9,193 nucleotides of DNA from an uncultured Mollicutes bacterium. Lineage in GTDB: Bacteria; Bacillota_I; Bacilli_A; Acholeplasmatales; Anaeroplasmataceae. The position numbers and the translations under genes are program-made. Below are positions 1 through 6,140 of the stretch, in pieces (the stretch's first letter is position 1; each line of letters begins with the position of its first letter). The notes below the pieces were generated by a model that saw nothing but the letters and a program-made list of their open reading frames with translations, had not been told where the DNA came from and did no database searches. Location: positions 1 to 9,193 of the forward strand of contig CALCWU010000217.1 of NCBI GenBank assembly GCA_937905855.1, in the 5' to 3' direction.

Positions 1-390
1 ACTAAAAAGGGATTAACTAATATTTATTTATATGATAGGTTTAAGAATACTAATATTGTTACAGATAGACATATTGTTTCTAACTATTGCTGGAGTGGAA
101 CAGAATATAATATGGATATTTATGATTTAATATTAAAGAAAATAGGCAAGCCTACGATCACAATTATTTTATATGCTAATAGTGAAACAATTAAAAATCG
201 TCTTATTAATCGTGATCCTAATGACTCCGATTTAAAGAGGGTTGAGCTTTTTGAAAATGGTTATAAGAAAATGATTAATTTTTGTAAATTAAAGGAATTA
301 CCATATATTATTATTGATTCAGCAAATAAAAGTCCTGATGAATTAGTAGATGAGGTTATAAAAAAAATAGGAGGCTTGATTAATGAATAA
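1..390 (+). CDS. Thymidylate kinase-like P-loop nucleotide/nucleoside kinase, 5'-truncated
   Basis: The reading frame is open from the first base, so the N-terminus with the P-loop lies outside the window; the ATG at 112 is internal. The visible 129 residues contain VTDRHIVSN, which resembles the DR(Y/H)xxS substrate-binding motif of thymidylate kinases and related deoxynucleoside kinases. A segment follows with a beta strand (TIIL), a helix ending NRLINRD as in the LID/arginine region, and a strand YIIIDS before the last helix. By family, such enzymes phosphorylate dTMP or another (deoxy)nucleoside or nucleotide with ATP in the cytoplasm. The substrate cannot be chosen without the missing part. 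The 3' end overlaps the next gene by 8 bases and carries that gene's ribosome binding site, which implies co-transcription and probably coupled translation. It may serve the neighbouring methyltransferase locus or be a housekeeping neighbour. Confidence 0.65.
   Translation, partial: TKKGLTNIYLYDRFKNTNIVTDRHIVSNYCWSGTEYNMDIYDLILKKIGKPTITIILYANSETIKNRLINRDPNDSDLKRVELFENGYKKMINFCKLKELPYIIIDSANKSPDELVDEVIKKIGGLINE
369..374 (+). promoter_or_regulatory. Ribosome binding site of the LRR-methyltransferase gene
   Basis: AGGAGG lies 8 bases before the ATG at 383, inside the 3' end of the kinase gene. It is a near-perfect Shine-Dalgarno sequence. It fixes the start of the large gene and shows that the two overlapping genes belong to one transcript. 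Confidence 0.75.
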
Positions 391-2845
391 TATAGTGGAT
401 TTAAGATTATCTAGAGATTTTAAATATACTGCTCTTTATACTGCCTTACGTTTTTTTGAAGTAGAAGAGGATATTTATAAGAAGGAATATAAAAATAATA
501 TAATCACAATAGCTGCAAATAGTGGTAAAGCTGATTTGGGTAAAATTGCTATAATAAATGGTAATACGACAGATAAATGTTATCTACTTGATTCTCACAA
601 AAGCTTTGTGGTGTTAGAATGTATTGATAAACTTCTTAGTATGGGATACTCACCATATGAAATAATTGTTGATTTAGATAATGAATTTGATATTTATTGT
701 GCTAATAAATTATATATCAAATGCTATGAATGGAATCATATGGCGGATAATGATATTAGTTCAAAAAAGAATAGCTTTTACTCTATTAGCTATGAATCAA
801 GATTGATTAGTGGTGTAATTGAAAGGAAAACCAAAATTAAGCTTGCTGATGAAACCTACGATTATGGTATTTTTGAAAATAAACAAAAGGAAGATAACTA
901 TTCATTGTATAATAAAGCAAATGTTATTGCTGACAAGGATTTCGTTATTGAAGGCGATACACTTATTAAATATAATGGAAGAAGTAAGGTTGTAGAAATT
1001 CCAAATGGTATAAGAGAACTTGAGTCATGTGCGTTTTGGGATAATCAATATATTGAAGAGGTTATATTACCAAATAGTCTAATCAATTTAGGCGGTGACA
1101 CATTCTACAACTGTCAAAATCTTAAAAGGATAACAATACCTAAGAATGTAGAAAAAATGGGAAACAATCCATTTGCAGGTTGTCCTATTCTTGATTTAAA
1201 AAATGAATCTAAATATTTTGTTTTGGAATCTGGAGCCTTATATACGGCTTCAAAGGAAGAAATGATTTATTATGCAATAAAGAATGAAAATAAAATATTT
1301 AGAATTCCCTCTACAGTTTTACTTATTTGTAAGCATACATTCTTTATGTGTGATAATTTGGAGCTTGTAATCCTTCCAAAAAGTCTTAAAAAAATGGAAA
1401 ATAATCCATTTTCAGGATGTAGTAAATTAAAGCTTGTTAATAATTCAAACTCTTATAATATTATTGATGATGTAATTTATGACAAATATTTAAAATCAGT
1501 ATGTGGTTGCTTAAATTCAATTAATACTGATTGCTTAACCCTTGAAAATGTTAAAAAAATTAATCGTAATTCATTTTGGAATTGCAAGGGTATTAAGAAG
1601 ATTATTTTACCCTCAAGCTTGGACGATATTGGTTATAATCCTTTTGTGGGATGCACAAATATTGAATTTGTAAGTAATACCAATAAATATAAGGTTAAGG
1701 ATGGAGTCTTATATAATAGTGACTTTAGTAAAATTGTTTGCTATCCTGCAAAATATGCAATTGGAGATATTCATATACCAGATTCCGTTTTAAAGCTTGA
1801 GCGTGGAGCTTTTTCGGGATGTGATAAAATGACTAAGATAAATTTACATAATGTTAATATTGTATCAAAGTCATGCTTTACCAATTGTAATGGTCTTAAA
1901 AATGTTTATTGCTCAGATTTAGTTTCATATGTAGGTGAATGGGCCTTTGGTCATTGTAATAATTTAGAGGAAATAAGCGTTTATAAGGACTGTGTTATTG
2001 ATAATAACGCTTTAAGCTCAACAAATGCTAAAATTTCTATAAGAGAAAATAGAACTAATTATGTTTTTGAATCAGATAATCAATATACACTAAAATCTTT
2101 ACTTACAAGCTATAAGGAAAAATTTGATTCGATTTTAATTGATCCACCTTATAATTCAAATATAAGTTATATTAATTATAATGATTCACTACCAAATGAT
2201 GTGTACCTAAAAAATATGTATGGATGTTTCAAAAATTCCTATGATTTGTTGAGTGATAGAGGATTTTTAGTTATAAACATAGATGAAGGTATGGTTAAAC
2301 AATTAACTAAGCTATGTAAGAAAATATTTCATAAGGTAATGGTGTTTAAATGGAAGAAGCTTCATCCTTATTTTGATAAAAATAGAAATGTTGATCCTAA
2401 TAAAAAGATAGTTAAATATGAATACATTATAATTTGTAAAAAGAGTAAATCATCTAAATTAAATATGCTTATGCAACCATATTTTGTTAATGGAGTATTA
2501 AAGGAAAAAGAGAGTAAGGTTCCTAAGGTTTTTGATTGCTTTGGAACAAATTCATCAGCTAAGGATGAAATTAAAGAAATATTTAATGACAGAAAATATT
2601 TTTCAACTCCTAAGCCATTGAAGCTTATGATGGAGCTTATAAGAGCAACAACAACTAAGAATTCCTTAATTATGGATTTTTTCGCAGGCTCTGGAACAGT
2701 TGGACATGCATGTACTATACTTAATAAAGAGGATGGTGGAAACAGAAAATATATATTAGTTTCTAATTCTGAAGGAAACATTTGTAAGGATGTAACTTAT
2801 AAAAGAGTTAGTATGTTTGATGATGAAGCTTTGCTTATTGATTAA
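383..2845 (+). CDS. BspA-type leucine-rich repeat / N6-adenine DNA methyltransferase fusion protein
   Basis: The protein has 820 residues and no signal peptide or membrane segment, so it is probably cytoplasmic. Residues 1-190 match no family I recognise. Residues about 195-545 form an LRR_5 (BspA-like) array with motifs such as LPNSL, FYNCQNL and AFSGCDKM. It includes a larger repeat of about 78 residues: NPFxGC starts at N262, N341 and N419, followed by a (V/A)LY or VIY strand. Residues about 555-820 are a beta-class amino-methyltransferase like type III Mod subunits. They show catalytic DPPYN at 587-591, the LLSDRGFLVINID strand, STPKP at 741-745, the SAM-binding motif DFFAGSGT at 765-772, and the Mod-typical NKEDGGNRKYI tail. 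The predicted reaction is SAM-dependent N6-adenine methylation of DNA. The part between motifs IV and I is much shorter than in Mod, leaving little room for a target recognition domain. No type III Res helicase follows. The domain calls are firm; the target and purpose are unknown. Confidence 0.88.
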   Translation: MNNIVDLRLSRDFKYTALYTALRFFEVEEDIYKKEYKNNIITIAANSGKADLGKIAIINGNTTDKCYLLDSHKSFVVLECIDKLLSMGYSPYEIIVDLDNEFDIYCANKLYIKCYEWNHMADNDISSKKNSFYSISYESRLISGVIERKTKIKLADETYDYGIFENKQKEDNYSLYNKANVIADKDFVIEGDTLIKYNGRSKVVEIPNGIRELESCAFWDNQYIEEVILPNSLINLGGDTFYNCQNLKRITIPKNVEKMGNNPFAGCPILDLKNESKYFVLESGALYTASKEEMIYYAIKNENKIFRIPSTVLLICKHTFFMCDNLELVILPKSLKKMENNPFSGCSKLKLVNNSNSYNIIDDVIYDKYLKSVCGCLNSINTDCLTLENVKKINRNSFWNCKGIKKIILPSSLDDIGYNPFVGCTNIEFVSNTNKYKVKDGVLYNSDFSKIVCYPAKYAIGDIHIPDSVLKLERGAFSGCDKMTKINLHNVNIVSKSCFTNCNGLKNVYCSDLVSYVGEWAFGHCNNLEEISVYKDCVIDNNALSSTNAKISIRENRTNYVFESDNQYTLKSLLTSYKEKFDSILIDPPYNSNISYINYNDSLPNDVYLKNMYGCFKNSYDLLSDRGFLVINIDEGMVKQLTKLCKKIFHKVMVFKWKKLHPYFDKNRNVDPNKKIVKYEYIIICKKSKSSKLNMLMQPYFVNGVLKEKESKVPKVFDCFGTNSSAKDEIKEIFNDRKYFSTPKPLKLMMELIRATTTKNSLIMDFFAGSGTVGHACTILNKEDGGNRKYILVSNSEGNICKDVTYKRVSMFDDEALLID

Positions 2846-2877
2846 AGCTTGGAATTTAAGGAGAAGCAATGAATTAT

Positions 2878-2904
2878 TTATTTTTTGATTGTGAATTTGC
2901 TAGT
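2878..2904 (+). repeat. Direct repeat, copy 1, at the start of the exonuclease genes
   Basis: These 27 bases, covering the exo I motif codons, are identical to 4721-4747 in the second exonuclease gene. Protein similarity between the copies is otherwise only moderate, so exact identity here suggests strong constraint or local gene conversion. Confidence 0.85.
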
Positions 2905-4023
2905 TCTAAGGGTGGAATTGAGAGAATTTGTGAATTTGGTTATGTGATTGTTGATGAAAAATTTAGTATTGTTGAAAAGGATAATCTTATAATTAATCCT
3001 GATATCGATAGAAAAGAATGGGACTCTTACGCACTAAAAAAAATCTTAACTAGGAAAAGAAATGAATATGAAAATAGTCCTTCATTTTTCTATTATTATA
3101 ATAGAATTAAAAATGTAATTGAAAATGTAGATTATGTTTTTGGACATACTCTAAGCTCTGATGCTAAAGCATTAAATGATGAATGTATTAGATATTCATT
3201 AGAAAGTATAAATTTTTCATTTTATGATGTTAAAGAAGTATATAAGCAATTTAGTAATGTTAAGCATGAATTATCAGTTACAAGGATTAAAGAAACTTTA
3301 AATGTAACTGGTGAAGAGGTGGAACATGATGCTTTAGCTGATGCTTATAATACAATGCTAATTCTAAAAGAAATGTTAGAGGAGTTAAATTTTAGTATTG
3401 AAGATTTACTTGAGCTTGTTCCTACAGCAAAAGATGAATGCAATGATTATAAGGTGAGTTCCCTTGAGGCTGCAAAGGAAAGAAGAAGACAAGCACTTGC
3501 TAATCCTAAAATTGTATCTAATGATGCAAACTTTAGAGATAACAGGATTCTCTTTTATCAATTCATAGATAATGTAAAGCCATTAAAAAAAGGTGATAAG
3601 CTTAAGGATAAAAAGGTTTCTATAACAAAGAATTATGAGAAAACACACTTTAAACAAATTTTAAATCTAATTCAATTAATTACTGATGAAGGCGGTAAGT
3701 TTATTTTAAAGGCATCACAAAGTAATATTTTTTATTAAATATGATTCATATGATGAGGCTATGAATTTGTGTGATGATTTAAGATATAATTATGTTGTTG
3801 ATGCTAATCAAAATGGCAGTAATATTGAAATTGTTGAGTTCAAAGAATTTTTAAAAATATTTGAGCTAAATGAAGAAGAATTAGATGCTATGCCACTACC
3901 TTCATTTGACTTTTTATTATCTAGTGATGCAATAATAAAAAAAAAGAAACCAAAAGGATATTTGATAATCAAAATGAAACAGTAATAGATCCTTATATTG
4001 AAGACGATAGTATGTCATCAGTT

Positions 4024-4048
4024 GGTGAATTATTTGGTGATTTCTTTA
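4024..4048 (+). repeat. Direct repeat, copy 1, at the end of the exonuclease genes
   Basis: These 25 bases, encoding GELFGDFF, are identical to 5774-5798 near the end of the second exonuclease gene. The match shows that the end of the first gene lies here, beyond its two frameshifts. Confidence 0.85.
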
Positions 4049-4072
4049 GTAATTTAATAGGTGAAAGATAAA

Positions 4073-4608
4073 ATGAATGAAGAAAAATTGATGGCATTAT
4101 GGGGTAAAGTGGGATTTATTTTGAACTTATCACAAATGGTTGAATACAATATAGCAAATATATTAGCATTTGATGAAATACTTAAGCCTTTTGAAAATAA
4201 TTCAATAGTTGACATGGACATTTATAATGAATTTGCTAGAAAAGCTGATGAACTATACAAAGAGCTAAGTAGAAAAACTTTGGGATATGGAATAAATAAA
4301 ATGTTTAAAAAAGGTATTTTTTTAAATAATTCAAAAGAATATCTAAAAAAAGTGTGTGATGAAAGAAATTATGTTGTTCATAGCTTATTTAAAGAAGATT
4401 TACATTTAAAAAAAATTAGAAAGTGATCCAACATTCTATTTTGAAAAACTAGAGTTGTTAATTGAAAATATGAATAAGATAAATGACATATTATGCAATT
4501 ATTTAAATGAGCAAAAGAAATATTACAAACAAATCTTTTAATGAAAAAGCTAATGTTTCATCTGATGATATTATTACATACATAGGTGAAGCTTTTAAAT
4601 TTAACTAA
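4073..4608 (+). pseudogene. HEPN-like protein with RNxxxH motif, frameshifted
   Basis: The chosen start is ATG 4073, 9 bases after AGGTG (4059-4063) and directly after the repaired exonuclease stop. A GTG at 4061 in the same frame lacks a ribosome binding site. The protein is small and helical. It contains ERNYVVH with R98, N99 and H103, matching the Rx4-6H catalytic motif of HEPN ribonucleases, which act in toxin-antitoxin, abortive infection and CRISPR-associated systems. The open frame ends at a TGA at 4424-4426, after the A8 run 4408-4415. With one A fewer it continues through KLESDPTFYFEKLELL to a TAA at 4539. A further one-base shift near 4513-4539 would carry it to a TAA at 4606, just before the terminator, giving about 177 residues. 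The HEPN call rests on one motif and helical character. The uninterrupted product (about 118 residues) still holds the motif. Confidence 0.55.
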
Positions 4609-4619
4609 ATAATTATTTT

Positions 4620-4648
4620 GGAGTGTTTTGAATAAAGCACTCCTTTTT
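4620..4648 (+). terminator. Intrinsic terminator of the kinase/methyltransferase/exonuclease/HEPN operon
   Basis: GGAGTGTTTT and AAAGCACTCC form a 10-bp stem with one U-G wobble around a GAAT loop, followed by five T. It begins 12 bases after the last putative HEPN-gene stop at 4608, marking the end of the left transcription unit. Confidence 0.9.
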
Positions 4649-4650
4649 AA

Positions 4651-4679
4651 TTGCATTATTGAGAAAAAGTTGCTATAAT
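4651..4679 (+). promoter_or_regulatory. Promoter of the second exonuclease gene
   Basis: A perfect -10 TATAAT at 4674-4679 carries an extended TGC in front (4671-4673). A weak -35 TTGCAT at 4651-4656 is 17 bases upstream. It sits between the operon terminator and the next gene, so the second exonuclease is probably transcribed on its own. Confidence 0.7.
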
Positions 4680-4711
4680 TTAATTAATATTTGATGTATG
4701 GGTGTGAAATT

Positions 4712-5821
4712 ATGAAATTGTTATTTTTTGATTGTGAATTTGCTAGTGTAAGAAAACGTAACTATAAAATATGTGAATTTGGATATTTCCTTTACAATGA
4801 TAAATTTGAAGAAATTGAAAGTAATAATTTTATTATTGATCCCAATATTGGTTATGGTGATTGGGATGATAATGTTTTAAGAGAGGTTTTAACTCATGGT
4901 GTTGATAGCTATGAGCTTGGCTATAATTTTAATTATTATTATAATAAAATCAAATCATTAATTGAAGGAGTTGATTTGATTTTTGGACATACGCTTGATT
5001 CGGATATAAATGCGTTGAAATGTGAATGTGTAAGATACCATAAGGAAAATATTGATTTTGAATATTATGAAATCAAAGATATTTATAATCATTACTTAAA
5101 TTTGAATTATTCAGTAGGCTTAAAAACAATGCTTGAAAATTTGAAGATTGAAAATACTAGAGTGGCTCATGATGCCTCTAATGATGCTTATGACACAATG
5201 CTTGTTTTAAAGCATTTTGCCGATGAAAAGGGAATTGATTTGATTTTAAAGGAATGTGAGGATGCCAAGCATAATTCCTTGTTTGAAACAAGCATTAGCT
5301 ATTCAAATAAGACAATCAAAGAAGTAATTGATTATTTAAATAGCGAAACTAAAGAAAAAAGAATAAGCAAAGGTAAGCTTAATTTAGTCACAAACCTATA
5401 TATAAGAAAAATGCCTATATCAGATGTTGGTAAGCTTCTTGGTAAAAAGATATCACTTAGTGTTAATTATGCTAAATCTAATATAACGAAAGCAATGAAT
5501 TTAGCTAAAATAATTGCTAGTGAGGGTGGAACATATTTTATGAAGGCTACATCATGTGATATATTTATTAATTATGAATATTATAATAAAGACAATGAAG
5601 TGATTAGTGATTCTAGATTAGAGGCAGTAAAGAAATGTGGTAAGGATATAAAGATTGTTTCTTTTAATGAATTTTTAAATTATCTTGGTATTACTGAAGA
5701 TGATCTAGCAAAACAAAAAATTGAAGCTGATTTTTTATATTTAGAAGAAGAACAAAAAAATAGTGAAAACTTAGGTGAATTATTTGGTGATTTCTTTAAG
5801 AATTTTCAAAGTGTAAAGTAA
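4712..5821 (+). CDS. DEDDh 3'-5' exonuclease with C-terminal BRCT-like domain, intact copy
   Basis: The protein has 369 residues. ATG 4712 is preferred to TTG 4691 or ATG 4694 because it aligns with the start of the paralogue at 2869 and GGTGTGA lies before it. Residues 1-175 are a DnaQ/RNase T-type exonuclease: FDCEFA (D7, E9), GHTLDSD (H93, D98) and HDASND (H153, D158), so all metal-binding acidic residues and the histidine are present. Residues about 240-325 resemble a BRCT domain: LGKKISLS, then EGG, then DSRLEAVKKCG and IKIVSFNEFLNYL, matching the GG turn and final strand-helix of LigA-type BRCTs. The tail LGELFGDFF is shared with the other copy. By family it would degrade DNA or RNA 3'-5', with the BRCT perhaps binding DNA ends or a partner. 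A housekeeping repair role is possible, but duplication beside the methyltransferase suggests an accessory one. Confidence 0.85.
   Translation: MKLLFFDCEFASVRKRNYKICEFGYFLYNDKFEEIESNNFIIDPNIGYGDWDDNVLREVLTHGVDSYELGYNFNYYYNKIKSLIEGVDLIFGHTLDSDINALKCECVRYHKENIDFEYYEIKDIYNHYLNLNYSVGLKTMLENLKIENTRVAHDASNDAYDTMLVLKHFADEKGIDLILKECEDAKHNSLFETSISYSNKTIKEVIDYLNSETKEKRISKGKLNLVTNLYIRKMPISDVGKLLGKKISLSVNYAKSNITKAMNLAKIIASEGGTYFMKATSCDIFINYEYYNKDNEVISDSRLEAVKKCGKDIKIVSFNEFLNYLGITEDDLAKQKIEADFLYLEEEQKNSENLGELFGDFFKNFQSVK
4721..4747 (+). repeat. Direct repeat, copy 2, at the start of the exonuclease genes
   Basis: Identical to 2878-2904. Recombination between the two copies would remove the first exonuclease gene and the HEPN-like gene, leaving a single intact exonuclease. 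Confidence 0.85.
5774..5798 (+). repeat. Direct repeat, copy 2, at the end of the exonuclease genes
   Basis: Identical to 4024-4048 and encodes the shared C-terminal tail GELFGDFF of the exonuclease paralogues. Confidence 0.85.
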
Positions 5822-5840
5822 CAAATAATTACAATATTCA

Positions 5841-5846
5841 TATAAT
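5841..5846 (+). promoter_or_regulatory. Possible -10 box before the LuxR-type gene
   Basis: A perfect TATAAT lies 18 bases before the start codon at 5865 in the 43-base gap after the exonuclease gene. No convincing -35 is visible and no terminator separates the two genes, so read-through from the exonuclease promoter is equally likely. Confidence 0.35.
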
Positions 5847-5864
5847 AAAAGTGCGGGGGATTAT

Positions 5865-6077
5865 ATGAATAATTCATTTTTAACACCAAGAGAAATAGAA
5901 ATATTTAATTATCTTGTTAATAATATGACGACTAAGGAAATAGCTAAAAAATTAGGTATTAGTGATAAAACTGTAAGAAATCATGTTAGTAATGTCATAT
6001 TAAAGCTAGATGTTAAAAATAGATGTGCCGCAATTATTGAACTTGTTCGTTTAAAATTGTTGTCTATTAATGAATAA
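5865..6077 (+). CDS. Stand-alone LuxR/GerE-type helix-turn-helix regulator
   Basis: The 70-residue protein consists almost entirely of the LuxR C-terminal DNA-binding domain. LTPREIEIFNYL forms the first helix, TTKEIAKKLGISDKTVRNHV the HTH with its recognition helix, and NVILKLDVKNRCAAI the dimer-forming last helix. There is no receiver or ligand-binding domain, as in GerE of Bacillus, which is of similar size. It therefore probably binds DNA as a constitutive dimer whose activity is set by its amount. GGGGGA (5855-5860) is the ribosome binding site. A terminator follows at once. Its targets are unknown; the adjacent exonuclease or HypB genes are candidates by position only. Confidence 0.9.
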   Translation: MNNSFLTPREIEIFNYLVNNMTTKEIAKKLGISDKTVRNHVSNVILKLDVKNRCAAIIELVRLKLLSINE

Positions 6078-6110
6078 AACAAATTCATGGGTTTTGAATT
6101 TGTTTTTTTT
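6076..6110 (+). terminator. Intrinsic terminator after the LuxR-type gene
   Basis: AAAACAAATTCA (6076-6087) pairs with TGAATTTGTTTT (6095-6106) around a 7-base loop, followed by T-rich sequence to 6110. The stem is AT-rich but long. It overlaps the gene's stop codon and separates the regulator from the HypB-like genes. Confidence 0.8.
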
Positions 6111-6111
6111 A

Positions 6112-6120
6112 TGTTATAAT
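6112..6120 (+). promoter_or_regulatory. Extended -10 promoter of the first hypB-like gene
   Basis: TGTTATAAT is a perfect extended -10 located just after the preceding terminator. Sequence at the usual -35 distance is only T-rich, which is common for extended -10 promoters. The start codon at 6141 is 20 bases downstream. Confidence 0.65.
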
Positions 6121-6140
6121 CTATTAGAGGTATTTTGTTT

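Larger units (their letters stand above)
2869..4071 (+). pseudogene. DEDDh exonuclease with C-terminal BRCT-like domain, broken by two homopolymer frameshifts
   Basis: The start ATG at 2869 follows AAGGAG (2858-2863), 23 bases after the methyltransferase stop. The first 289 residues are intact: exo I FDCEFA (D7, E9), exo II GHTLSSD (H93, D98) and exo III HDALAD (H153, D158). This is the DEDDh 3'-5' exonuclease fold of DnaQ and RNase T. The frame stops at 3738 just after a T6 run (3728-3733). With one T fewer, the protein continues into a BRCT-like C-terminal half collinear with the intact copy at 4712-5821. A second break at the A9 run (3937-3945) needs one more A to reach the shared tail GELFGDFF and the stop at 4069. 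The repaired product would have 400 residues. The exonuclease domain alone may still be made. Decay, sequencing or assembly error, and slippage-based expression are all possible. Confidence 0.8.

Noticed and set aside
2368..2781. Minus-strand open frame of 137 codons
   Set aside because: It lies opposite the methyltransferase domain, whose conserved motifs fix the plus-strand frame; no RBS and no recognisable domain.
383..2845. Complete type III restriction-modification system
   Set aside because: The methyltransferase part is Mod-like but no Res helicase-nuclease is present downstream; the following genes are exonuclease and HEPN-like.
3761..3985. Separate 74-residue gene starting at ATG 3761
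   Set aside because: Its sequence aligns with the C-terminal BRCT-like part of the intact exonuclease, so it is the frameshifted remainder of the first copy.
4061..4072. GTG start for the HEPN-like gene
   Set aside because: No ribosome binding site precedes it; AGGTG at 4059-4063 is correctly spaced for ATG 4073 instead.
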